Of a stretch of 16,344 nt of DNA, positions 1 through 8,900 are shown in pieces. The position numbers were made by a program, and so were the translations under genes. The stretch is from Desulfobacterales bacterium (lineage in GTDB: Bacteria > Desulfobacterota > Desulfobulbia > Desulfobulbales > BM004), in contig JAAXQI010000089.1 of NCBI GenBank assembly GCA_012974315.1, positions 1 to 16,344 of the forward strand, read 5' to 3'. Position 1 is the first letter of the stretch; every line of letters begins with the position of its first letter. The notes beneath the pieces were generated by a model, which was given only the letters and a program-made list of their open reading frames with translations, made no database searches and was not told the DNA's origin.

Positions 1-109
1 GCTTTCGAAGGAAATTAATTGAAAAAATAAAGGAAAATCAACTGTTTATGTGCCACATTGTGGTAGTGGACCATGCATGGTTTTATTAATATAAAGGCCT
101 ATCAACTTT
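1..109. other. Intergenic stretch with two small palindromes
   Basis: No gene can be supported here. Two dyads stand out: CCACA-T-TGTGG at 53-63 and the perfect 12-bp palindrome ACCATGCATGGT at 70-81, the latter followed on the plus strand by a T-rich run. A plus-strand frame from base 1 reaches a stop at 16-18, so the end of an upstream gene could lie here, but six codons are too few to say. The dyads could be weak terminators or operator sites; nothing decides. Confidence 0.3.
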
Positions 110-1414
110 TTATTTTTCCAGGGCCTGGGCAATCAGTTCCGCAGGCAATTCTTTCTGGGCCTTTACTCCCAATTGCTTGAGCTCCTCAGTACGCCGGACC
201 AGATTACCTTTTCCCTTTGATAAGCGGTCACGGGCAGTCTTGTATGACTCCTGGGCCTTGCCTATCTTCTGACCGACATCTTCCAGCGCCTCGACAAAAC
301 CCACGAACTTACCGTAAAGATCACCAGCCTTCTTGGCAATGATCATGGCATTTTTATTCTGGTCCTCGTAACGCCAGATGTTGTTAATGATGCGTAATGT
401 TGCCAATAAGGTGGATGGGCTGACAAGCATGATATTTTTATTAAAGGCCTCGTTAAACAATCCCTGTTCCGATTCAATAGCGGTCCAGAACGCGCCTTCT
501 ATGGGTAGAAACATCAGGACAAAATCAAGGGTAGTGATACCCTCCAGTTCCTCGTACCTTTTCTCGCTCAAGTCTTTTATATGGGTTCTGATCGAAATGA
601 GGTGTTCTTTTAAACGTTTTTCGCGTTTTTCATCAGTATCGGCCGAGCAATATTTTTCATAAGCTGTCAGGGAAACCTTTGAATCAATAACAATATCTTT
701 GCCTTCCGGTAAATGCACAATAACGTCAGGATGGCGGCGCTGCCCCTCGTCGCTGGCATACATGACCTGCACTTCATATTCGCGCCCCTTATGCAGGCCG
801 GATTCCTCCAGGACCCTCTCGAGAATCATCTCACCCCAGGAACCACGGGTCTTGCTTTGCCCCTTGAGTGCATTGGTCAAGTTGATCGCATCTTCACTTA
901 TCCGCTCATTCAGTGATTTCAAGTGAATGATTTCGGTTAACAAAGAAACCCTGTCTTTTGACTCCTTGTCGTAAACATCTTCCACTTTTTTCTTGAAGTC
1001 GACAAGCTGCTCCCGCATGGGCTTGAGAACACCTTCAATATTTTCTTTGTTTTGCTCTGTAAATTTTTGGCTCTTGTCTTCAAATATCTTATTGGCCACA
1101 TTCTGGAACTCCAACTTGAGCTGGTCCCTGGCTTCCTGCAGCAGGATAAGTTTTTCTTCACCGTTTTTGCGCTCATCCTCAAGTCTCGTGTCCAACTCGG
1201 ACATCCTGGTCTGCAGCAGAATGTTTTCCTGCCTTGCCTTATCCAGGTTCTCTTCAAGCACAGGGATCCGGGAACTTTTCTCCTCGGCAACAGCACGCCG
1301 TTCAGCCTCAGCAGCCAACTTTTTCCTGGTTTTCCCTGCCCCAAAAAGCAGGGCTACAACTATTCCGGCTAAACCCCCTGCTATTACTGCTAAGATAATC
1401 CCTGCATCACTCAT
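110..1414 (-). CDS. rmuC: RmuC-family protein (DNA recombination-limiting)
   Basis: This is a 434-residue member of the RmuC family, which in E. coli limits recombination between short inverted repeats and is predicted to have a PD-(D/E)XK-like nuclease fold; the biochemical activity is poorly known. Visible features are an N-terminal membrane anchor (about residues 3-24), a long charged coiled coil (about 28-150), the core motif GSWGEMILERVLEESGL from residue 191, and the block RHPDVIVHLPEGKDIVIDSK from 228 with D244 and K246 as likely nuclease-type residues. The C-terminus is again coiled coil. The start at 1414 was chosen because AGAGGAG lies 6 bases upstream; an in-frame ATG 27 bases earlier has no such site. 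The gene is divergent from aroK with 82 bp between the starts. Family assignment is firm, exact function is not. Confidence 0.93.
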   Translation of the reverse strand: MSDAGIILAVIAGGLAGIVVALLFGAGKTRKKLAAEAERRAVAEEKSSRIPVLEENLDKARQENILLQTRMSELDTRLEDERKNGEEKLILLQEARDQLKLEFQNVANKIFEDKSQKFTEQNKENIEGVLKPMREQLVDFKKKVEDVYDKESKDRVSLLTEIIHLKSLNERISEDAINLTNALKGQSKTRGSWGEMILERVLEESGLHKGREYEVQVMYASDEGQRRHPDVIVHLPEGKDIVIDSKVSLTAYEKYCSADTDEKREKRLKEHLISIRTHIKDLSEKRYEELEGITTLDFVLMFLPIEGAFWTAIESEQGLFNEAFNKNIMLVSPSTLLATLRIINNIWRYEDQNKNAMIIAKKAGDLYGKFVGFVEALEDVGQKIGKAQESYKTARDRLSKGKGNLVRRTEELKQLGVKAQKELPAELIAQALEK

Positions 1415-1458
1415 GCATTGCTCCTCTCTATCGAGTTTCATTCAGGGTAAGTCCTCGC

Positions 1459-1487
1459 TTGACACCCTGCCTGAAAACAACTTAAAT
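1459..1487 (+). promoter_or_regulatory. Sigma70-type promoter of aroK-aroC
   Basis: A perfect -35 hexamer TTGACA (1459-1464) is followed after exactly 17 bp by TTAAAT (1482-1487, 4 of 6 matches to TATAAT). Transcription would start at about 1493-1495, only a few bases before the aroK ATG at 1497, so the message would be leaderless or nearly so. This agrees with the absence of a Shine-Dalgarno sequence before that ATG. Confidence 0.6.
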
Positions 1488-1496
1488 AGTTTTTCT

Positions 1497-2033
1497 ATGA
1501 AATTACAAAAGGAAAAGGTAATTTTAACCGGTTATCGGGCAACAGGCAAAACTTCTATTGGAAAAATCCTGGCTGATCTGCTTGGCTTTGATTTTATCGA
1601 TACAGACCTGGTCATTGAAAAAAGACAGGGAGAGTCCATAACTGACATGGTTGGCAGAGGCGGCTGGGACATGTTCCGCAGGAAAGAAGAAGATATACTC
1701 CTTGAACTGGTTCGACGCAACAATATAGTTATCGCAACCGGCGGAGGATCTGTGATGCATGAAAAAGCCTGGGAAAAGTTGCGCAAAAATGCACTTTCCG
1801 TCTGGTTGACCGTTGATATAAAAACAATCTGCCAGCGATTATCAGCTGACAGTAACACTGATGACCAAAGGCCGGCCCTGACGGAAATGGGAACCATGGA
1901 TGAGATCTCCATGGTGCTAAGTGAGCGCCAGCCACTGTATGAAAAAAGTTCTGACCTCACCATTAATACCGAAGGAAAGACTCCGGAAGAAGTTGCTGAG
2001 ATTATTGCAGCTGAGTTAAAAAAGGGAAATTGA
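1497..2033 (+). CDS. aroK: Shikimate kinase
   Basis: This cytoplasmic enzyme phosphorylates shikimate to shikimate 3-phosphate with ATP, the fifth step of the chorismate pathway. The 178-residue product has the full family pattern: Walker A loop GYRATGKT (12-19), the DTD motif (D35, D37), the shikimate-binding FRRKEE block with R61, the GGG loop (82-84), the LID arginine in RPAL (R125) and a C-terminal ERQPLY motif (143-148). Length is normal. The open frame extends far upstream, antisense to rmuC, but shikimate-kinase homology begins at the ATG at 1497. That ATG has no Shine-Dalgarno and lies just downstream of a good promoter, so leaderless translation is likely. The stop is 2 bp before aroC, which implies one transcript and probably coupled translation. 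Confidence 0.95.
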   Translation: MKLQKEKVILTGYRATGKTSIGKILADLLGFDFIDTDLVIEKRQGESITDMVGRGGWDMFRRKEEDILLELVRRNNIVIATGGGSVMHEKAWEKLRKNALSVWLTVDIKTICQRLSADSNTDDQRPALTEMGTMDEISMVLSERQPLYEKSSDLTINTEGKTPEEVAEIIAAELKKGN

Positions 2034-2035
2034 TC

Positions 2036-3091
2036 ATGGCAGGAAATACCTTTGGCAAATTGTTTCGGGTTACAACCTGGGGAGAATCTCATGGAACTGC
2101 TGTTGGTGCGGTGATTGACGGCTGTCCTCCAGGCATACCGCTTTCAACCGAAGACATCAAACGTGACATGGAGCGACGGCGCCCCGGCAAGGGCGGCACT
2201 ACAAGTCCACGCAAGGAACCTGACAAGGTGGAAATACTTTCCGGGATCTTTGAAGGAAAAACCACCGGTACTCCTATTTCACTGGTCATCTATAACAAGG
2301 ATGCTCAAAGCAATGCTTATAAACACCTGGAAAATATCTTCCGGCCAGGCCATGGCGATATCACTTACCTTAAAAAATATGGCATACGCGATCATCGCGG
2401 CGGTGGGCGAGCCTCTGCCCGTGAAACCGCAGCCAGAGTTGCAGCCGGTGCAGTTGCCAGGCAGATTCTGGGCCTGGAAAATATTATTGTCTCAGCATAC
2501 ACAATAGTGCTTGGGGGCATAGAGGCGACCAAACGTGAATTCCCGGAAATTTTAGACAATAGGCTCTATTGCCCGGATAACGAGGCTGCCGCCCACATGG
2601 AAGAAAGGATTGCCGAAGTAAGGCGCCAGGGCGATTCACTTGGAGGTATTGTTGAGGTGAGGGCCACAGGAAGCCTGGCTGGACTGGGGGAGCCGGTCTT
2701 TGAAAAACTGGACGCGGCTTTGGCCCAGGCACTTATGTCCATCGGCGCAGTCAAGGGAGTGGAGATCGGTGCCGGATTTGCTGCAGCCGGGATGCTCGGT
2801 TCGGAAAACAACGATGCTATAACCCCTACAGGTTTCGAAACTAACAACGCCGGAGGTATCCTGGCCGGCATTGCAAACGGTGATGACATTATTGCCAGGG
2901 TGGCAGTCAAGCCTATCCCCTCTATTGGCCTGGAGCAAAACACCCTGAACCTGGACCGCGAACCTGTCAAAATCAAAATTGGCGGGCGACATGACATCTC
3001 GGCGATTCCACGCATTATACCGGTATGTGAGGCAATGGTTTGTCTGACCCTGGCAGATCACTTCCTGCGCCAGAAAGCTATTGAGAATTGA
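2036..3091 (+). CDS. aroC: Chorismate synthase
   Basis: This enzyme converts 5-enolpyruvylshikimate 3-phosphate to chorismate, the last shared step of aromatic biosynthesis, using reduced FMN. The 351-residue length is usual. Family signatures are GESHG (16-20, H19), RPGHGD with H106 (the numbering of the two catalytic histidines fits the family closely), and the arginine/glycine-rich RDHRGGGRASARET block (118-131) that binds FMN and substrate. The start at 2036 is preceded by AAAGGGA at a usable distance; an in-frame TTG two codons earlier overlaps the aroK stop and is less likely. It follows aroK by 2 bp, so the two form an operon. EPSP synthase (aroA) is not in the window. Confidence 0.97.
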   Translation: MAGNTFGKLFRVTTWGESHGTAVGAVIDGCPPGIPLSTEDIKRDMERRRPGKGGTTSPRKEPDKVEILSGIFEGKTTGTPISLVIYNKDAQSNAYKHLENIFRPGHGDITYLKKYGIRDHRGGGRASARETAARVAAGAVARQILGLENIIVSAYTIVLGGIEATKREFPEILDNRLYCPDNEAAAHMEERIAEVRRQGDSLGGIVEVRATGSLAGLGEPVFEKLDAALAQALMSIGAVKGVEIGAGFAAAGMLGSENNDAITPTGFETNNAGGILAGIANGDDIIARVAVKPIPSIGLEQNTLNLDREPVKIKIGGRHDISAIPRIIPVCEAMVCLTLADHFLRQKAIEN

Positions 3092-3118
3092 CAAACTACC
3101 CACGGAACAATCTATGTT
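3088..3118 (+). promoter_or_regulatory. Possible promoter of glgA-like gene
   Basis: A perfect TTGACA (3088-3093) overlaps the aroC stop codon and is followed after 19 bp by TATGTT (3113-3118, 4 of 6). The spacer is longer than ideal. If used, it would give a leader of roughly 75 bases before the glycosyltransferase start at 3199. The rest of the 107-bp gap shows nothing else that I recognise. Confidence 0.35.
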
Positions 3119-3198
3119 ATTGCAGCTTACTAACATTATCCTGAATCTGTCAGCTGTCGGTTATATCCCATTTTCACTATTCAGGAAATCACACAGCA

Positions 3199-4854
3199 AT
3201 GACTAAAAAAAGTTCAGCCCAAAACATAAAAAATATATGGATGCTGACACGGGAATATAATTCCATTGCTGGCGCAGGGGGTGTCAAGGATGTCAGCCGC
3301 CAGCTTGCCGAAGCCCTGGCCCGGTTAAAAAAATCCGTCACAGTCATATTGCCCTGCTACGGCTTTATGGATCCCAAAAAACTCGGATTCAGCAGGGAGT
3401 CTCTCTCTTTTGAAGTGGAGATGAACTACACTGCTGAAGACCGACGTGAACTTGTTACGTTATGGAAACAAAAACTCCAGGGGGTGACAATCTACCTGGT
3501 TGATGCAGACCGTTATCGGGAAAAGCGATCCATCTACACATACACTGCAGAGGATAAAGCAAGCAACCCTGATCAAATCCCGGGAAGTAGTCATTTTGAC
3601 TATTTTGCCATGAATATCCTTCTGCAGAAGGCAGCTTTGGACCTGATGATCATCCTTGACCAAAAGCCTGACATCATCCATTGCCAGGATGGGCATGCGG
3701 CAATCCTTCCTGCCATGCTGCGGGAGGGCACTGGTTATCGCCACTACTTTACCGGGACAGGCGCGATTGTAACGATCCACAATGCCGGGCATGGCCACCA
3801 CCAGGAGGTGGGCGATCTTCCTTTTGCCCATGCCATCTGCGGCTTGCCCTATAACCTGATCCACAACAATCTGCTTAACGGCTCTTTCAACCCTTTTCTG
3901 GCCGCCTCCACCTTTGCACTGCTCAATACGGTCAGTGAAAATTATGCCAGGGAACTAAGAGAGACAGATGACGATGTTATGACCGGCTGGCTGGGCCACC
4001 GCCTCATGACCAGGGGGATACGCCTTGAAGGTATAACCAACGGCTTTAATTCGGCTGATTTTGACACAACCAAGACAAAAAAACTGGGACTTCCGGCACC
4101 CTATAACCCGGCTATGAGAGAGCTGGCAGGGAAAAAAGTCTGCAGGCAGAAATTAATTCAAATGCTTGCAAAGCAGAAAACGAAAGGCATAAAGCGTTAC
4201 GGAAACCTTGATGATAATCGAGCCCAGCCGCTTTTTACACTCATAGGCCGGTTGATGGCGCAAAAAGGTCTGGATATACTAATAGCAGCCCTTGATGCAC
4301 TATTGCAGGCAGATAAAGAATTTCAGGTACTTATCCTTGGTAGCGGCACACCGGATTTAGAGCAAAGACTGATCAGGCTGGCACGGAAAAAAGAAAACAA
4401 AGGCAGAATGTGCCTGTTAACAGGATACGACTCTCTCCTTGCCAACCACATCTATGCTGCCGGTGATTTTTTTCTCATCCCCTCCCGCTACGAACCTTGC
4501 GGCCTGACTGACTATATTGCCCAGCTTGCAGGCAACCTGCCTGTTGTGCACCATGTGGGAGGGCTGATCAAGGTGGAAGACGGGGTTACCGGATTTGCTT
4601 TTAAAGACTACTCCTCCGGTGCACTCATGACTGCAATGACAAGAGCAATGAGAACCTTCAGGAATACACCGGAGAAAATTATCGATATGCAGGAGGCTGC
4701 TGCCAAACGCATAAATGAGAAATATTCCTGGGACAACATTGTCCATCGTTATCTTGAGTTGTACGCCAAGGCATTGGATATGACTGTTCAAATGAAACAA
4801 ATGCCATTATCACATAGACAGGCATCGCAGAAACGGCCGGAACCTGACATGTGA
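3199..4854 (+). CDS. glgA: Glycogen/starch synthase-type glycosyltransferase (GT5)
   Basis: The 551-residue product has the two-domain GT-B layout of glycogen synthase, which adds glucose from a nucleotide sugar (ADP-glucose in most bacteria) to an alpha-1,4-glucan. Visible motifs are an N-terminal glycine loop AGAGGVKDV (24-32), DIIHCQDGHAA, a TIHNAGH segment, TVSENYARE, ITNGFN, the donor-binding GRLMAQKGLDIL (R351 and K356 at the spacing of the catalytic Arg/Lys pair) and SRYEPCGLTD with the key acid E432, followed by HHVGGL. The N-terminal loop normally reads K-x-G-G-L; here the lysine position is glycine (G25), so this is a divergent branch and the sugar donor should not be assumed. The start has AGGAA at 3182-3186, rather far upstream. 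It lies downstream of aroC and 83 bp before gap on the same strand. Family confidence is high, exact substrate moderate. Confidence 0.85.
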   Translation: MTKKSSAQNIKNIWMLTREYNSIAGAGGVKDVSRQLAEALARLKKSVTVILPCYGFMDPKKLGFSRESLSFEVEMNYTAEDRRELVTLWKQKLQGVTIYLVDADRYREKRSIYTYTAEDKASNPDQIPGSSHFDYFAMNILLQKAALDLMIILDQKPDIIHCQDGHAAILPAMLREGTGYRHYFTGTGAIVTIHNAGHGHHQEVGDLPFAHAICGLPYNLIHNNLLNGSFNPFLAASTFALLNTVSENYARELRETDDDVMTGWLGHRLMTRGIRLEGITNGFNSADFDTTKTKKLGLPAPYNPAMRELAGKKVCRQKLIQMLAKQKTKGIKRYGNLDDNRAQPLFTLIGRLMAQKGLDILIAALDALLQADKEFQVLILGSGTPDLEQRLIRLARKKENKGRMCLLTGYDSLLANHIYAAGDFFLIPSRYEPCGLTDYIAQLAGNLPVVHHVGGLIKVEDGVTGFAFKDYSSGALMTAMTRAMRTFRNTPEKIIDMQEAAAKRINEKYSWDNIVHRYLELYAKALDMTVQMKQMPLSHRQASQKRPEPDM

Positions 4855-4896
4855 CAGGCGGCTCTTTTATTGTTCAATCATTTTAAAAAAATAATT

Positions 4897-4930
4897 ATTC
4901 GCATCAACATATAAAATGCGAATCAGGAGA
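4897..4930 (+). promoter_or_regulatory. gap promoter region with 8-bp inverted repeat and strong RBS
   Basis: A perfect inverted repeat ATTCGCAT (4897-4904) / ATGCGAAT (4916-4923) encloses an 11-bp spacer that contains a -10-like TATAAA (4910-4915). No good -35 is present; the upstream 25 bp is very AT-rich. The ribosome binding site AGGAGA (4925-4930) follows at once, 7 bases before the gap ATG. The layout suggests an operator over the core promoter or a hairpin at the 5' end of the message, either of which could control gap and the gene after it. Confidence 0.5.
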
Positions 4931-4937
4931 TTACATT

Positions 4938-5945
4938 ATGACAATTAAAGTTGGCATCAACGGTTTTGGCAGAATAGGCAGATCCATATTCCGGGCCTCT
5001 GGCATGGATGAGACATTTGGTGATATTGAAATTGTCGGTATAAATGACCTTACCGACAATAAAACCCTGGCCCATCTGCTTAAGTATGATTCTGTCATGG
5101 GCGTATATGATAAACAGGTGGAGGCTGATGAAAGCGGCATTATTGTTGATGGGAGGCATATTGCAGTTTTCAACCACAGGACCCCCTCCGATATTCCATG
5201 GTCCGATTTGGGAGTGGAATATGTGATTGAATCCACTGGACGCTTCACCGATAGGGACAAGGCACAGGGCCATATTGAAGCAGGTGCCAAAAAAGTCATC
5301 ATCTCTGCCCCGGCAAAAGGAGATATAAAAACCATCGTCATGGGGGTCAATGAGCATGAATATGACCCCATAGAGCATCATGTGGTATCAAATGCTTCCT
5401 GCACGACAAACTGCCTGGCTCCCATGGTCAGAGTTATTCTGGACCGCTTCGGTATCAAGCACGGGTTGATGAATACCATCCATGCCTATACCAATGACCA
5501 GAGAATCCTTGATTTTCCACATACCGACCTGCGGCGGGCCAGGGCGGCAGCGCTTTCAATGATCCCAACCAAAACAGGAGCAGCGGCTGCGTTGTCCCTT
5601 GTTATTCCCGAGCTGAAAGGGAAGTTTGACGGTTTGTCAGTGCGTGTTCCAACCCCGAACGTTTCATTGGTTGACGCAGTCATGGAGGTGGAAAAGGAGA
5701 CCACAGTGCCTGAGGTTAACCAGGCATTAAAAGAAGGCGTCAGCCGCTACCTTGGCTATTCGGAAGAACCGCTGGTATCTATTGATTACCAGGGCAATCC
5801 CCACTCTTCTGTTATTGATGCAGACTCCACAAAGGTGATTGACGGAACGATGATCAAGGTTTTGGCCTGGTATGACAACGAATGGGGGTATTCAAACCGG
5901 GTACTCGACCTCATTTTACACATGGAAGCAAACAAAACCATCTAA
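4938..5945 (+). CDS. gap: Glyceraldehyde-3-phosphate dehydrogenase, type I
   Basis: This glycolytic and gluconeogenic enzyme oxidises glyceraldehyde 3-phosphate to 1,3-bisphosphoglycerate with NAD and phosphate, and can run in reverse. The 335-residue product has the Rossmann motif INGFGRIGR (7-15), D37 in the position that usually favours NAD, the active-site ASCTTNC with C155, the catalytic H182 in TIHAYTNDQ, and the C-terminal WYDNEWGYSNR block. Length is normal and no key residue is missing. The start is fixed by AGGAGA 7 bases upstream. Only 21 bp separate its stop from the large dikinase-like gene, so the two are very probably co-transcribed. Confidence 0.97.
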   Translation: MTIKVGINGFGRIGRSIFRASGMDETFGDIEIVGINDLTDNKTLAHLLKYDSVMGVYDKQVEADESGIIVDGRHIAVFNHRTPSDIPWSDLGVEYVIESTGRFTDRDKAQGHIEAGAKKVIISAPAKGDIKTIVMGVNEHEYDPIEHHVVSNASCTTNCLAPMVRVILDRFGIKHGLMNTIHAYTNDQRILDFPHTDLRRARAAALSMIPTKTGAAAALSLVIPELKGKFDGLSVRVPTPNVSLVDAVMEVEKETTVPEVNQALKEGVSRYLGYSEEPLVSIDYQGNPHSSVIDADSTKVIDGTMIKVLAWYDNEWGYSNRVLDLILHMEANKTI

Positions 5946-5966
5946 AGACGGAAAAGCTTTTTATTT

Positions 5967-8900
5967 ATGGCATCACAAGACCAGAAAACTATCGATTCCC
6001 TTGCCATCGAATCCGATGCGCTCAGGGCCAACCTCCTTGAAACTGCTACTGATGAAGTGACCATTGATCCTTCTCTGGCGGTTCTGGAGGAGATTGTCGA
6101 AAATTACAAGGGTATCAGTAAAAATCTGCATGACCTTCTCTATGAAGTGTGCCACCCTTACCGCAATTGGAAAATGCTGGTTCCCCGCTTGCGCGCTTTT
6201 GTCCTCAAAAATATCAACCATTATTTCAAGCACGAAAAAGGAGCTGAAGCCTTTGACCGCTTCATGGTTATTTTTTCCCAGGCGGTTATTGATTCAAGAA
6301 AAAACAATACCCTGATATCCCAGACCATTGAAAGCATGCTTGCCTATACAGACAGGCTGGTCAGTCTGGTAAATCCGGAAGACCTGATTCGCTATGAAAT
6401 GGCCCTGGCAACATTTTTCACACGACTCAGCAATCTCGACGATGAAGTCTTAATATTCATGGTGCAGGGCCAGCACCCAATGAAGAGAATAGCCCAGCAT
6501 CTCCTGAAGCTTGAAAAAGGGGAAACTTCCTATGATTTCAAGCCACTGGCAGTGTTAATGAAGCGTGTCTTCACCATGAATTACGAGTACTGGCTCAGCG
6601 AGCAAGACCCCCAGGCCTGGTTTACTGAAGAATGCGGAGATATTTGCAAAGGCTGGCAGGCCGGGAAGTTTTTCAATGCCATATCCCATAACCAGCTGCA
6701 TAAAAACCTTGATTCTCTAAACGCATTTGACATTGATGCTGACCCCCGTCAGGCTTTAAGTGCTATTTTAGAGCTGCCCTCACATGTGGATATCGTGCGG
6801 CTGTATAAAGAGGTGCCGGAAACGCTCAAGGTCGAACAGCAATCTGCCATGGCTGCTCTTGATCAGGAAGAACAACTTGATCGGTTCAGTGAAAACCGCA
6901 AGCTTATCTTCCTGTTCCATATCATGGAAACCTCGGGCCTCGCCCTGATCCATGAAGAAACTATTCGGGAGATAAACCGCAGCCTGGTCCAGCTTATCCG
7001 GCGTCAGACATTTGAGGAAATCGAGAGCTTCCTGCTTACAACCTTTCAGCTCCTGAATGCAAACGTCCGCAAATATCCCCACACCTCCCTGCAGTGTATC
7101 CAGGTGCTCGGGACTGAGGTCTTCAAACGCGGGAACAGTAGGCTGGTAGAGGCTTTTTTATGGGAGTCGGTGCGCTTTGGATTTCAATATGCCAATGTTA
7201 CCGGGGTGGATGAGGACTGGCAGCCAATAACCAATCCGGCACACCTTGCCAATATCAGAGTGTGGATCAACCTGATCATGCAGGAGCCCAAATGGTGCTC
7301 CACCATCTTTTCGGCTCTTATTATTAATCTCAAACTTTCAGGGACATGCGTCAAGGATACAGACCTGTTTCAACGCGACATCTCTCAGCTTCTCAACTAC
7401 CCCATCGAGCCGGTCTATAACCTTTTCAAGCAATTTGCCAAGCTGATGCCGGTCTTCTTCAACGAAATCGGGGCAGAAGGCTACCTGCGGGATGTCTCCA
7501 CAGAAATTGATGAAATTCACAGGCGCAAGGACGGGCTCATCCATTTCCTGCGCAAACAGAGTCATGTGGAAAGCAGCAACCTGATTGTCGATTTTATTGA
7601 GGCTATCTTTAGTTTCTGGAAAACAAAAGACAAAAACGTTCTCACTCCATTTCTCCCCGAAGAAGTGCTCTCAGAGGTCAAAGAAAAGGGGATATTCATC
7701 GATGATATGCATAAGCTCATGCATAGGGTCCTTGAACTGCCTGGCATGGAAGAGATCCCCGACCTGCAGGAATGGAAGGATAAGCCACGTGCCAGATACC
7801 TGGAAGAGCAAAAGGATATTGCCGAGACAGAAAAGATCCGTTTTGACAAGTTGGTGCGGATGTACAAGCTGCTTTTTAACAAATATAATCTCGGCTTCCA
7901 GGAAATGCGCCATCAACTCAGAAAGGCGATCAACAGCGGTTTCCCTGAAATGGAGCAACTGTTGGCAGACCTGGAGATCTGTGATACCCACCAGTGCCTT
8001 GATGCCCTGCTGACCCACCTTGAGGGACTCAAGGAAATAATCTTAAGCGATGAAAAATTTGAGGCCAGGGAGGATATTTACTATAAACGCCACATCGCCG
8101 TTGACATACCATCGGTCTACGGCCGTTATAGTGAGAGAAAGTTTGATGCACTCGGACTCACCTTCCGCCTGGAAAACCTGGCCAATATCTATTTGGAAAG
8201 ATTACCGGAAACAATCAACCTTTCATTTATCACCCGGGCAACATTTATCCGGATCATAAAGTGTTTGAACCTTTATCTGCGGGCTCTGAAAATTGACGGT
8301 ATCACAAGCCGAAGACTGGAAACATACCTGGGGCTTCTTTCCAGTTCGCTCGGCATTAAAAGGTTCTCCTATACCCAGTACCTGGATATCTTCAGGGGAC
8401 TGTCCGACGGTGTTAAAGATGTAATTTATGCCCACTACACCAATATCCACCAGAACAATCTTTCCATCATTATTCCCCAGATCGGAGAGACCAACCTGTT
8501 GACCAGGTATCGTAAACTCTGGGATGAAAATGATACTGGCGGCTCTATTCTCAGGTTGTCTGAATCCTTTTTCAGAAACCTTATCGCAGGCACCTTTGGA
8601 CTTCAGCACCTGGATAATTTTATAACCAGGATCATGCAGATCCTGGAAAGCCAAAAGGAAATACTGGACCAGGAAAGCCTTGACCTCCTGATGACCTATA
8701 ATCCTGAAAATGTTATCAGCTTCCTGCAAAACAGCAACCCGCAAACCAGAAACCTTATCCATCTGGGCAATAAAGGTTTCAACCTGACGCAGCTCGCGAG
8801 CGAGAACAAGCCGGTACCGCCCGGCTTCATCATTACCACGGAAATTTTTCGCTGCTGGGAGGTGGTCAACAAATTCGATAAGGCCCGCGATGAATTCATG

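Noticed and set aside
70..81. Palindrome ACCATGCATGGT as a terminator for rmuC or an upstream gene
   Set aside because: It has no room for a loop, and the T-rich run after it is on the plus strand, where no upstream gene can be established.
993..1496. Upstream extension of the aroK frame, antisense to rmuC
   Set aside because: Serine-rich, low-complexity translation of the opposite strand of a real gene; shikimate-kinase similarity begins at 1497 and a promoter lies between.
4923..5381. Two long antisense open frames under gap
   Set aside because: They mirror the codon bias of gap; gap has full catalytic motifs and a strong ribosome binding site.
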